Origin: DATMXS01 sp050260275
GTDB taxonomy: Bacteria; Acidobacteriota; Terriglobia; Bryobacterales; Bryobacteraceae
Assembly (NCBI GenBank): GCA_050260275.1
Contig: JBLNBX010000085.1
Coordinates: forward strand, 1 to 39,215
Length of the DNA: 39,215 nucleotides
Direction of reading: 5' to 3'
Every line of letters begins with the position of its first letter. Position 1 is the first letter of the stretch. Shown piece after piece: positions 7,357 through 15,516 of this stretch. Both the position numbers and the translations under genes were made by a program. Below the pieces are notes generated by a model. That model searched no databases, was not told the origin of the DNA, and was given only the letters and a program-made list of their open reading frames with translations.

Positions 7357-8823
7357 ATGCCCGACTTCCTGGCCTTCGATCTCGGCGCGGAGAGCGGACG
7401 CGCGATGCTGGGCAGGGTCACGCCCGATGCCCTCGTTCTGGAAGAGCTACATCGCTTCCCCAACATGCCTGTGCGGCTGCCTACCGGCCTGTACTGGGAT
7501 ACGCTGCGGCTGTTTCATGAGATAGTCCGCGGCCTCGAGATCGCCGGGCGCGAGCGCGGCCTGAGGCCGGCGGGCATCGGCATAGATACGTGGGGCGTCG
7601 ATTTCGGCCTGCTCGGCGCGGACGGCGCGCTCATCGACAACCCGCGGCATTACCGCGACGCGCGTACGAACGGAATCCCCGAGCGCGCGTACGCCGCCGT
7701 GGGCCGCGAGCGCATTTTCGCCGAGACCGGCGTGCAGTTCATGCAGATCAACTCGCTGTACCAGCTCTACGCTGCGAAACTGGCCGGCTCGCCCGGGCTC
7801 AAGGCCGCCGCGCGGCTGCTGTTCATGCCGGACCTCTTCAACTACTGGCTTACCGGCGTGACGAAGAACGAGCTGACCATCGCGAGCACGTCGCAGTTCT
7901 ACAACCCCACCGGGGAGCGCTGGGCTACGGAGCTGCTTGAGGCGCTCGGGCTGCCCGTGGAGATACTCGGCGAGATAGTGCCGCCGGGAACGCCGCTCGG
8001 GCCGCTGCTCCCGCACGTGGCGGAGGCCGCGGGCCTCGGCAGAGCGCAGGTGTACGCGACGTGCAGTCACGATACGGCGTCGGCGGTGGCGGCGGTGCCG
8101 GCCGGGGACGGCGACGGCTGGTGCTACATAAGCTCGGGCACGTGGTCGTTGATGGGCGTGGAATTGGCGGAGCCGCTCATAAACGATTGCGTGCTGGCCG
8201 CGAACTTCACGAACGAGGTGGGCGCCGAGGGGCGGATCCGGTTCCTGAAGAACATCGCGGGGCTGTGGCTGCTGCAGGAGTGCCGGCGCGCGTGGGCGGC
8301 GGCGGGCCGCGAATACAGCTACGCGGAACTGGCGGAGATGGCGGCGGAGACGGAGCCGTTCCACGCGATCATAGACCCGGATGCGTTTCTCGACCCGGGC
8401 TCGATGCCGGCGCGCATCGCGGAGTGGTGCCGGAGGACGGGGCAGAAGCCGCCGGAGGAGCCCGCCGGAATGGCCAGGGCGATCCTCGAAGGCCTGGCGC
8501 TGCGGTACCGTCAGGTGCTGGAGGGCATGGAGGCCGTGACCGGGCGGCGGCTGGAGGTGATCCATATTGTGGGCGGGGGGTCGAAGAACCGGATCCTGAA
8601 CCAGTTCGTGGCGGACGCGACGGGTCGGCGAGTTGTGGCCGGTCCGGGCGAGGCGACGGCTGCGGGAAACCTGCTTGTGCAGGCCATCGGCGCGGGCGTG
8701 CTCGGCGGCCTGGAGGAGGCGCGGGCGCTGGTGCGGAGGTCGTTCGAACTGGAGAGCTACGAGCCGAAGAGCGTGGCGGGATGGGACGCGGCGTACCAGG
8801 CGTTTATGGGGCTGAAGGCGTAG
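7357..8823 (+). CDS. rhaB: Rhamnulokinase
   Basis: A 488-residue FGGY-family kinase that phosphorylates L-rhamnulose to L-rhamnulose 1-phosphate in L-rhamnose breakdown. The N-terminus MPDFLAFDLGAESGRAMLG is the first ATP-binding block; GIDTWGVDFGLLG, NPRHYRDART and INSLYQLYAAK are characteristic of RhaB. CSHDTASAVAAVP and YISSGTWSLMGVE begin the C-terminal domain, and HIVGGGSKNRILNQF is the adenosine-binding motif. The start is ATG 7357, which gives the DLGAESG motif its usual position; the frame stays open to GTG 7315. No rhamnose isomerase, aldolase or mutarotase gene is visible beside it, so the rest of the pathway must lie elsewhere. It sits 43 nt before a tRNA gene. Confidence 0.95.
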   Translation: MPDFLAFDLGAESGRAMLGRVTPDALVLEELHRFPNMPVRLPTGLYWDTLRLFHEIVRGLEIAGRERGLRPAGIGIDTWGVDFGLLGADGALIDNPRHYRDARTNGIPERAYAAVGRERIFAETGVQFMQINSLYQLYAAKLAGSPGLKAAARLLFMPDLFNYWLTGVTKNELTIASTSQFYNPTGERWATELLEALGLPVEILGEIVPPGTPLGPLLPHVAEAAGLGRAQVYATCSHDTASAVAAVPAGDGDGWCYISSGTWSLMGVELAEPLINDCVLAANFTNEVGAEGRIRFLKNIAGLWLLQECRRAWAAAGREYSYAELAEMAAETEPFHAIIDPDAFLDPGSMPARIAEWCRRTGQKPPEEPAGMARAILEGLALRYRQVLEGMEAVTGRRLEVIHIVGGGSKNRILNQFVADATGRRVVAGPGEATAAGNLLVQAIGAGVLGGLEEARALVRRSFELESYEPKSVAGWDAAYQAFMGLKA

Positions 8824-8828
8824 GGGGC

Positions 8829-8856
8829 TTTGCAGGCCCTCGGCGCATGCTACAAT
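8829..8856 (+). promoter_or_regulatory. Possible promoter of tRNA-Phe
   Basis: A -10-like TACAAT at 8851-8856 lies 10 nt before the tRNA 5' end, with a weak -35-like TTTGCA at 8829-8834 (spacing 16). The position suits a tRNA transcript with a very short leader. The -35 match is poor. Confidence 0.4.
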
Positions 8857-8866
8857 ATCCACCGAT

Positions 8867-8942
8867 GGCCAGGTAGCTCAGCTGGTAGAGCGCGGCCCTG
8901 AAAAGGCCGGCGTCGGCGGTTCGATTCCGTCCCTGGCCACCA
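8867..8942 (+). tRNA. tRNA-Phe (GAA)
   Basis: A full cloverleaf can be drawn by hand. The acceptor stem ggccagg/cctggcc pairs 7 of 7. The D stem gctc/gagc encloses the agctggta loop. The anticodon stem cggcc/ggccg has loop CTGAAAA, giving anticodon GAA (Phe). The variable loop is 5 nt, and the T stem ggcgg/ccgtc (one G-U) encloses ttcgatt. The discriminator is A and CCA is encoded (8940-8942). It is 76 nt long, intact, and shows no attachment-site duplication within the window. Confidence 0.97.
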
Positions 8943-9097
8943 TCCTCAAGCCCCCCAGTTCTTGATTACCCGGGCAGATCTGCGCCATTGACCGCCATCG
9001 CGCGAGTAACTTTGTGAGCCGGTCTGAATGCTAAGCCGGCGCCGGTCGATGTCAATCCGCTCTGCGTCCGGCATCCCCGGGCGTGCTATCCACTCCC

Positions 9098-9127
9098 GAA
9101 AAAATCCGGCGAGTCGCCTCGCCGGAT
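9098..9127 (-). terminator. Intrinsic terminator of the permease/DUF362 operon
   Basis: A perfect 10-bp stem (9104-9113 with 9118-9127) and a 4-nt loop. Read on the minus strand the stem is followed at once by a run of six T (plus-strand A-run 9099-9104). It lies about 100 nt past the stop of the NCS1 permease gene at 9226. Confidence 0.85.
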
Positions 9128-9225
9128 CTCAGATACCTAACCCCTCCGCCCGCCGAAACGGGAAGCCCTCACTCCGGCTTCCTTGGCCGCAGGCTGAATC
9201 GGTCCCACGATGCGCTGTGTGGCGC

Positions 9226-10557
9226 TCAGCTAGCCGCTGCCGCTCTCTCGGGCATCGATACGACTTTGGGTTCCAGGCCTGCTTTGGCGAGAATCGCATA
9301 GACCAGGAACGCCGCGATGAAGCTATAGACCGCGGCAGGCTGCAGGTACGGTTTCAACTCAGGCGAAATCGGCAGGAACGGTAATATGCCAATCGCGAAC
9401 CCTATCAACCACGCGCCATAGCCTGCGATGTTGATCCCTTCCCTTGGGCCGGCCCACTTTCTTCCTGAAAGCAAGTAGTCAGCCAGCATCGCACCGCAGA
9501 TCGGGCCGAAGGAAGCCCCGATAATCGTGAACAGCCCAAGCAAATTAGCAGCGACTCCCGTCACGGCTAGCACAACAGACACGGTGATGCCGGCCATGGT
9601 GGAGACCATACGCGGCACAGACGGGATCATCGTCGCAAAGCTGTTTCCCGCTATGAAGGCGGAAAAGCAGCCGGGGGGTAGGGATGCCAGCGCAAACAGG
9701 AAGAACATCGTCACCGCCAGAGAGCCTCCGATTCCCCCGATCACCGCATCATATGTATAGCCCTGAATTCCGTACACGACGTGCGCCCCGGCGACCGAAA
9801 GTAAGGGCAAGCCGCCGGCAATGAGAACCGGAAGCGCAATCCCGACCAGGCCGCCGAGGTGGATATCGCGCTTGTCCCTGTTGTTCATTCCGAAGTCCGC
9901 TCCAGCCGCTCCCGCCGTCGCGAAGAACCCGATTACGATCTGAATAAGCAGCATGAAACCGACGTAAGGCGCTACCTGAGGCGGCTCGTATGTCGAAACC
10001 CCGCCAGCCGTCTTCGCGAAGATGAATATCATCATCGCGAGCGTAATTACGCTCAGGTAGGTGGCTACTTTTGATACGTACTGAATCCCCTTCACGCCGA
10101 TATAAGCCAGCGAATAGGCCCAGAGGATCGCAACCACCGTGTACGGAAGGCTGCCAGGGCCAGCCTTCGATCCAAAACCGCTGAGAATGAAAGTGGTCGC
10201 GACGTACGTGTTGACCGATACCCAGCCGACCTGCAACAGTCCCATGAGCAGTCCCGGCATGAGGTAGCCGCCCTTAGCGCCAAATGTCGAACTGCCAACT
10301 ACGTAGAGCGGGTATCCTGTCCGCATTCCCAGCATGGCTGGCGCGAGAAAGAACAGCCCATATGCCAGAAGCCCCGCAACGGCCAGCGCTATGAGGCACC
10401 AGGTCAGAGGCGTCCGGTCGATTGTCCCGTTGGCGATTTCCATGTAGAAACCAACCCACAGGAAGATGCCGGCGTAGGTTGGCGCGGTGCTGGAATACCA
10501 GGGCGCCCTTGCTGAAGCGGGGACCGGAACCGCCTTGGCGATGTAGTCGGGTAACAT
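9226..10557 (-). CDS. NCS1-family permease (purine/cytosine permease type)
   Basis: A 443-residue inner-membrane transporter with about 12 hydrophobic segments (for example LTWCLIALAVAGLLAYGLFF and VLIAGGLPLLSVAGAHVVYG). The N-terminus RAPWYSSTAPTYAGIFLWVG, then GYPLYVVGSSTFGAKGGYL and VSVNTYVATTF, fits the nucleobase:cation symporter-1 family (PF02133). That family carries cytosine, purines, hydantoins, allantoin or pyridoxine/thiamine. AAGAADFGMNNRDKRDI in the middle is also typical. It starts at ATG 10557 with AAGGAG close upstream and is the last gene of the SMP-30/DUF362/DUF362 run, 121 nt after the previous stop. That gap contains a 7-bp hairpin (10652-10669). The substrate cannot be read from sequence; its neighbours suggest a small oxidised carbon or nitrogen compound. 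Confidence 0.88.
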   Translation of the reverse strand: MLPDYIAKAVPVPASARAPWYSSTAPTYAGIFLWVGFYMEIANGTIDRTPLTWCLIALAVAGLLAYGLFFLAPAMLGMRTGYPLYVVGSSTFGAKGGYLMPGLLMGLLQVGWVSVNTYVATTFILSGFGSKAGPGSLPYTVVAILWAYSLAYIGVKGIQYVSKVATYLSVITLAMMIFIFAKTAGGVSTYEPPQVAPYVGFMLLIQIVIGFFATAGAAGADFGMNNRDKRDIHLGGLVGIALPVLIAGGLPLLSVAGAHVVYGIQGYTYDAVIGGIGGSLAVTMFFLFALASLPPGCFSAFIAGNSFATMIPSVPRMVSTMAGITVSVVLAVTGVAANLLGLFTIIGASFGPICGAMLADYLLSGRKWAGPREGINIAGYGAWLIGFAIGILPFLPISPELKPYLQPAAVYSFIAAFLVYAILAKAGLEPKVVSMPERAAAAS

Positions 10558-10678
10558 ATACTCTCCTTGGTATCTGCGACTGCTGGATAGGCGCGCCCTG
10601 CGCGCGCGTCCTGACGCTCAAAAACGATTGCATCGGCCTCGCGGCCGTTCCTGGCGCCGTCTGGCGCCACGCGCCATC

Positions 10679-11905
10679 CTAACCTCTCGATGGAGGCTTC
10701 CGGAATTCTCTCTGCGCCTCCTCGAACTCGTTGCCGCGCGTCCAGATGCCGTCGTAAGCCGACAAACCGTAGCCTGCCCTCTCGGCCTCGGCAAGATGCG
10801 GCAATTCCTCGGGTGTGAACCCCATCAGTGTCGCGGCCACCGTATCCACGGAGGCGGCGTGCGTTCCTGCAACCAGCAGGTTGTGATGGACGGTGGACAT
10901 CCCGGCGCCGCCGCCCTCGAGCCCGAACGAACCTCCTAGAATGCAGTAGTCCGCCGGGTGATAGCTGAACAGATCCAGCATGATCTCACCCGGACTACCA
11001 ATCTTCATCAGCTCGCTCTTCGGGAAGCCATATTTCGTTCCGGGAGCGATGCCAAAGAAATTACCGAAAGTAAGAGAAACCCCGGTCCGGTCGTCTGTCT
11101 TCAGCGGGGCGATGCTGATGAGCTTGTCGCATCGTTGTATGACCTTGGGGATCGTGTAGGCCCGAGGAGAATCAGAACGGCGATTTGCCCGCCCGCGAAC
11201 CGGCAACTCCACATTGCCGTCGAAATTGAGGTCCACAATCTCAACAGGCACGTTGGGGTACTTCTTGGAAAACTCCGCGACGATACTGTGGTAACTGAGG
11301 CCGTCGAAGGCTCCGCCCCAATCAGTGGTCCAGCCATCCACCGGCGCTCCGGAGTCCTCCATGCGGCGCCAATTGGCGGATCCCTCCGAGATTGTGATAC
11401 GTCCTCCGCAGCCTTTCTCGAGGAGATAGCCAACGACCGCTCTCACCACGCGAAGGTCCGCCACGGAGCCGGGTATGTACGGTTGGAATCGCTCCTTGTC
11501 TGCTGCCGGGTACTCGAGGCCATAGCAGGTGGAGATATCCGTCTTGATCACCACCCAGTCGTCCGGCCCGATGGTGGTCGATAGATCGCCACCTCGCTGA
11601 GCGCCCAGTTCTATGGCCTTACGAACCCACTCGTCTACAAACTCTGTATTTAGCGGGGCGTTCACCGGCCGTGGCGAGCGCAACCCGGCAAGTTTTGTGC
11701 CATCGTGTTCAGTTCCTTCCGCAAAACTCGAAAGGACGACTCCGACGCGCGGAGTTGAATCCTGCGTCGCCGTCGCTATTGCCTGGTCCTGACTGTCGCG
11801 CTGGCCCTGAGCCAGGAGCAGGGTTCCCGACCAGAACCCCGCTCCGGCACTAATCAGTTGCCGTCTCGTCAGCCTTACTGGCTCACGCTTCGGTTGGGAT
11901 CTCAT
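10679..11905 (-). CDS. Tat-exported DUF362 protein
   Basis: A 408-residue protein of the DUF362 family. The N-terminus carries a twin-arginine signal (TRRQLISAGAGFWSG). The DUF362 domain is seen in DDWVVIKTDISTCYG, DLRVVRAVVGYLLEKG, RITISEGSANW, DKLISIAPLKTDDRTGVSL, and HNLLVAGTHAASVDTVAATLMG near the C-terminus. No ferredoxin-type cysteine cluster is present. Function is unknown; members are predicted to bind metal or cofactor. The ATG at 11905 overlaps the upstream DUF362 stop in an ATGA, which suggests coupled translation; GTG 11914 with GGGAG ahead of it is the alternative start. It is shorter than its upstream paralogue and lacks that protein's C-terminal domain. Confidence 0.85.
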   Translation of the reverse strand: MRSQPKREPVRLTRRQLISAGAGFWSGTLLLAQGQRDSQDQAIATATQDSTPRVGVVLSSFAEGTEHDGTKLAGLRSPRPVNAPLNTEFVDEWVRKAIELGAQRGGDLSTTIGPDDWVVIKTDISTCYGLEYPAADKERFQPYIPGSVADLRVVRAVVGYLLEKGCGGRITISEGSANWRRMEDSGAPVDGWTTDWGGAFDGLSYHSIVAEFSKKYPNVPVEIVDLNFDGNVELPVRGRANRRSDSPRAYTIPKVIQRCDKLISIAPLKTDDRTGVSLTFGNFFGIAPGTKYGFPKSELMKIGSPGEIMLDLFSYHPADYCILGGSFGLEGGGAGMSTVHHNLLVAGTHAASVDTVAATLMGFTPEELPHLAEAERAGYGLSAYDGIWTRGNEFEEAQREFRKPPSRG

Positions 11906-13506
11906 GCCGACCACTCTGCTCCCTCAAGACTGTCGCCGTCGTTGGACGGCCCCACGAGCACAGCGGCCAACTGCGGAGCTTGCTGCCCTAACTGCTCCAC
12001 GCGAATCAGGATCTCGTTCTCGCCGGCCCTGAGTTCAACCGGCTGCTGGATCTGCCCGACGCGGAAGCGGGTGGTGTTCTCTTCTTCAGTAATTTTGGTG
12101 CCATTCAGGAACACCGATGCCTTGCCCGTGAGTCCCAACCACAGGAAACCTTTCCGGGCGCCGCCTGCCCGGACTTTCGCCATCGCCGAGTAGGCTGCTG
12201 CAGGAGCGTCCACCGCTTTCGCAAGGTACAGAATATCCCCGAAGCAGGTGTGCCGCTTCCATGTCGCGGGATTCGAGGCCGGATCGGTGGTCACCCGCCA
12301 CGTGCGGTTGCACCGGGCGTACCAGTTCCGCGGCTTGGCGAAAGGCTTCACAAGCCGGTCCAGTTCGTCGCCCACAATGTCCGCGTCCGAAAGGTTGAAA
12401 CTTCCGAGCCCTCTCGCCGCACCCATGTGCAGGTAGTCGATGTCGGCAGGGTTAAACCCGAGCAACTTGCTGACGGCGGCATCGACCGCGACCGTAGATT
12501 CTCCGGCAAGTACGATGTTGTTGCGGATCATCTGGTCCGGCTGGCCATTGTTGTGCTCGCGATACTGGAGCCCCCGGATCACGTCCACCACGTTGTAGTC
12601 CGGCGGATGAAAGGCCGCGAGATCGGCGATGAAGGGGTCTATGCGGCCGTCGACTGAATGCTCGCCATGCAGGTTAACGTTCCAGAAGCGGTTCGGGACC
12701 GAATACGCAATCCGTGGCGCCGTACCTACATAATTCTTGAAACAGGCTGTCACCCCGCACTGCAGGTGCACCTTCGCCACGGGAACGGAGATGAGAAAAT
12801 CGCAGTTTCGCACGGTGTTGGTAACAAAGTACTCCTTCCTATTCGAGAACGAACCAACACCGTTAAGCACCGGCACCTCCAGCCGCACGGGCTTCCCGGA
12901 GGCGTCACGCACGACGTCATAGCTGAGATCGACATAGTCGAATCTCTTATCCGGGTACTTTTCGGAGAACTCCTTCAGCATCCCATTCAGAGTGCCGCCC
13001 ACACCGGGAAACTCTTTGTCGCCCCAATCAAATGTGGTAGCGTCGACCCGAACGCCGTTCTGTGTCACCACGTTATCGGTGAGCGGGTCCGAGAGGCTGC
13101 GAAAGCTCCCGCCCTCCGCCAGTGTGATCCGGCGAGCCTTTGACTTCTGCGCCACATACTCGAATACGGCGCGGGTGACGCGCTGATCCGTCGCGTCCCC
13201 GGTTCGATAGTCGGCTTGGGCGCTCAGATAGCAGAAGTTCGGTTTGATGACGACCCAGGACCCCGGCTTGATCTTCGCCTCAAGAGAACCCGCTTGAGGC
13301 GCGCCGTATTCGATGGCCTTCCAGACCATCTCGCGCACTATCTCGTAGTCGAGTTCCTGCTCGGCAGCGAACTGCCTTGACAGCTTCTTGTGCGTGGACT
13401 GGACCAGACCGATCCGAGGCTTGCCGCTGGCGGGCAGAGCGCGCAGTGAAGCGAGCGCGCCCAAGCCCCCGGCGGCGAAAGTGCGCCGGCTTATCACATT
13501 CGACAT
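11902..13506 (-). CDS. Tat-exported DUF362 protein with C-terminal beta-sandwich domain
   Basis: A 534-residue protein. The start is ATG 13506, preceded by GGAGG and followed by a Tat signal (ISRRTFAAGGLGALASL). Residues about 30-400 are the DUF362 domain: GSWVVIKPNFCYLSA, QRVTRAVFEYVAQKSKARR, CDFLISVPVAKVHLQCG, NIVLAGESTVAVDAAVSKLLG and HMGAARGLG. The last 120 residues (from about YLAKAVDAPAAAYSAMAKVR) look like a galactose-binding/jelly-roll domain, with KASVFLNGTKI and VELRAGENEILIRVEQ as in the accessory beta-sandwich of secreted glycosidases. That tail is unusual for DUF362 and absent from the next gene. It starts 10 nt after the SMP-30 stop and overlaps the next gene by 4 nt, so the three are an operon. 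Function is unknown. Confidence 0.85.
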   Translation of the reverse strand: MSNVISRRTFAAGGLGALASLRALPASGKPRIGLVQSTHKKLSRQFAAEQELDYEIVREMVWKAIEYGAPQAGSLEAKIKPGSWVVIKPNFCYLSAQADYRTGDATDQRVTRAVFEYVAQKSKARRITLAEGGSFRSLSDPLTDNVVTQNGVRVDATTFDWGDKEFPGVGGTLNGMLKEFSEKYPDKRFDYVDLSYDVVRDASGKPVRLEVPVLNGVGSFSNRKEYFVTNTVRNCDFLISVPVAKVHLQCGVTACFKNYVGTAPRIAYSVPNRFWNVNLHGEHSVDGRIDPFIADLAAFHPPDYNVVDVIRGLQYREHNNGQPDQMIRNNIVLAGESTVAVDAAVSKLLGFNPADIDYLHMGAARGLGSFNLSDADIVGDELDRLVKPFAKPRNWYARCNRTWRVTTDPASNPATWKRHTCFGDILYLAKAVDAPAAAYSAMAKVRAGGARKGFLWLGLTGKASVFLNGTKITEEENTTRFRVGQIQQPVELRAGENEILIRVEQLGQQAPQLAAVLVGPSNDGDSLEGAEWSA

Positions 13507-13516
13507 ACAACCTCCA

Positions 13517-14464
13517 TCAAACCTTCGCTCCACTAACGTTGAGGCGCGTCCTGTAGAGGCCGGTGCACGCAGTGATATACAGGGATTTCCTGTCCGCGTC
13601 GCCCCAGTTCAGGTTCGCCGGCGTTTCGGGGGGCGCTATGGTTCCTAGATGACGCCCGTCCGGAGAAAAGACCCAGATTCCGCCGGGCCCGGTGCAGTAG
13701 AGGTTACCTTCGGCATCTACCTTCATGCCGTCTGGCGCACCGTCTTCCTTCTGGTCCGTAACATCGTAGAAGACTTCAGGGCTGTCGAGGCTTCCGTCAG
13801 CGCGGACCTCGAATCGCAGCCAGATCATCCTCTCCGGGTCTGTATTCGCCACGTACAGAACCTTCTCGTCCGGGGAAAACGCCAGGCCGTTCGGACGCTT
13901 GATCCCCGTATAGAGCAACTGCAGTTCCCCGCCCGCGAGCCGGTAAACTCCGTTAAAACTCAGTTCCTTCCTGGGATCTTCGTCCTGCTTGGCCAGGCCG
14001 TACGGAGGATCGGTGAAATAGATGGCGCCATCCGACTTACAGATCACATCATTAGGACTGTTCAGCCGCTTGCCCTCGAACGTCGATGCCAGCACCGTCC
14101 ACTCGCCGTTCTCCTCGAGGCGCACCAGCCTGTGGCGGCCGTGCTCGCAGACCAGCAGACGGTTCTGCCTGTCGAGTGCCATGCCGTTGGAGCCGATGAA
14201 GTACCCGCACTCAGCGCGGTCCGCCTCATCGCATCCGCTCTGCTCGCGGAAGATGCTGGTTGACCCGTCGGGCGTCCACTTCCGAATGACATTACACGGG
14301 AGATCGCTGAACAGCAGATATCCTTCAGGCATCCAGATTGGCCCTTCGGTGAAGCCGAACCCGCCCGCCAGCTTCTCCATCGCCGCGCCGGCGATGATTC
14401 TCTCGAATTCGGGAGAAGCAGACCGAAACGCCATCTTTGTTTCTTGCGTACCTTGAGAACTCAT
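13517..14464 (-). CDS. SMP-30/gluconolactonase-like beta-propeller protein
   Basis: A 315-residue six-bladed beta-propeller of the SMP-30/gluconolactonase/LRE family, likely a sugar lactonase. Blocks seen are GFTEGPIWMPEGYLLFSD, the N-terminal metal-ligand region with E of TEGP; GSNGMALDRQNRLLVCEHG; LNSPNDVICKSDGAIYFTDP, with the metal-binding N and the following D; RPNGLAFSPDEKVLYVAN; and PDGMKVDAEGNLYCTGPGGIWV, with the last metal-binding D. No signal peptide is visible. The start is ATG 14464, with GGAGG 11 nt upstream. It begins the minus-strand run SMP-30 > DUF362 > DUF362 > permease. The substrate lactone is unknown. Confidence 0.92.
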   Translation of the reverse strand: MSSQGTQETKMAFRSASPEFERIIAGAAMEKLAGGFGFTEGPIWMPEGYLLFSDLPCNVIRKWTPDGSTSIFREQSGCDEADRAECGYFIGSNGMALDRQNRLLVCEHGRHRLVRLEENGEWTVLASTFEGKRLNSPNDVICKSDGAIYFTDPPYGLAKQDEDPRKELSFNGVYRLAGGELQLLYTGIKRPNGLAFSPDEKVLYVANTDPERMIWLRFEVRADGSLDSPEVFYDVTDQKEDGAPDGMKVDAEGNLYCTGPGGIWVFSPDGRHLGTIAPPETPANLNWGDADRKSLYITACTGLYRTRLNVSGAKV

Positions 14465-14625
14465 AGTTATGAAACCTCCGTAGTAAACCTATATACCGCA
14501 CCCGTCACACGCACCCGCTCATCTGCTGCGCCGCCGGTTCCCAAAAGCCGCGGGCAACTCCGCGACCCAAACCCGGCGGGGGAGTCAGGTCCCTAACGTG
14601 ACAGGGCTGCCGCATCTCTGCTGCG

Positions 14626-15516
14626 CTACTTCACGTCGACACTGTCGATCTTACCCTTCTCGCGGGCGATGCCGACCACCATCAATTCCAAAGGCTCGCT
14701 CCCTGTATTCACAAACGAATGCACCTCGCCAAGCTGCACGGGAACCGCATCGCCTTTCTTAATCGGCGCAGTCTCCAGGTCGCTGCCGCGGCGGCTGAAG
14801 GCGCCGACCTCCGCAACACCCTCGCCCCTCATGACGTAGTAAAACTCGGCGACCTCATTGTGCATGTGGCGTCCAATTGATGCGCCCGGTGGGATCAGGA
14901 CGTGATCGACATAGGCCCACGGCGACCGGAAAACCTCGGGTTGAAACGCGCGCCGGTACTGCACGACGCCCTTGCCGCCGTTCATGTTCTCCACGGGCCG
15001 CAGCAACTCAGGATAGAGCTTCATTGTCATGAACACGGGCACGGGGTCCAGCGGCACACCTACCCGGCCGTCGCCAAGGTCGAAGACATCATACTTCCCC
15101 TTGACCATGCCGACGTTGATGTTCATCCACTCGATGGGCTTGTCTGACGGGTTGTAGATGGCGTGCGAGTGGCCGGCGAGGCTGGGTGCGCCCGCGGGGG
15201 CCTTGAGAACCGACGTCCGCCCATCCACCGTGAACTGCGCCTCTCCGTCGAAGATGATGAACATCTCTTCGCACTGATTGTGAAAGTGATGACCAATTCC
15301 ACTCTTTGGCTCGATGATGCCCCGGTGCACGAAGATCAGGTTGGTATCCAGCGCGCGGCCATCGAGCAGGGTCATGTAATTGAGTTGACCGGGACCGCCA
15401 TGTACGCTCTTCGATGGGCGGTACTGCGCCGGGTCCGTGTGCCCGATGCGTTGTGCCAGCGGCTCACGTGCTATCAGCGGCCATACGGCAAAGGCAAGTA
15501 TCAGAAAAACTCGCAT
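14626..15516 (-). CDS. Exported bicupin protein
   Basis: A 296-residue protein with two cupin barrels. The start is ATG 15516, which begins a signal peptide (MRVFLILAFAVWPLIA); the frame stays open further upstream but that part is not signal-like. The first cupin has the metal motif GIGHHFHNQCEEMFIIFDGEAQ and later LAGHSHAIYNPSD. The second has GASIGRHMHNEVAEFYYVMRG and GEVHSFVNTGSEPLEL. Both have the histidine and glutamate ligands of metal cupins, so a periplasmic dioxygenase, isomerase or sugar-binding role is possible. It lies 161 nt upstream of the SMP-30 gene on the same strand and may belong to the same pathway. The substrate is unknown. Confidence 0.87.
   Translation of the reverse strand: MRVFLILAFAVWPLIAREPLAQRIGHTDPAQYRPSKSVHGGPGQLNYMTLLDGRALDTNLIFVHRGIIEPKSGIGHHFHNQCEEMFIIFDGEAQFTVDGRTSVLKAPAGAPSLAGHSHAIYNPSDKPIEWMNINVGMVKGKYDVFDLGDGRVGVPLDPVPVFMTMKLYPELLRPVENMNGGKGVVQYRRAFQPEVFRSPWAYVDHVLIPPGASIGRHMHNEVAEFYYVMRGEGVAEVGAFSRRGSDLETAPIKKGDAVPVQLGEVHSFVNTGSEPLELMVVGIAREKGKIDSVDVK

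Noticed and set aside
7447..8862. 471-codon minus-strand open frame
   Set aside because: It mirrors rhamnulokinase throughout and has a His/Arg-rich composition without domains.
8867..8942. tRNA-Phe as an integration site for a mobile island
   Set aside because: No integrase and no second copy of the tRNA 3' end is seen within the window.
10652..10669. Hairpin between the second DUF362 gene and the permease as a terminator
   Set aside because: The 7-bp stem is not followed by a T-run; the operon more likely reads through to the terminator at 9098.
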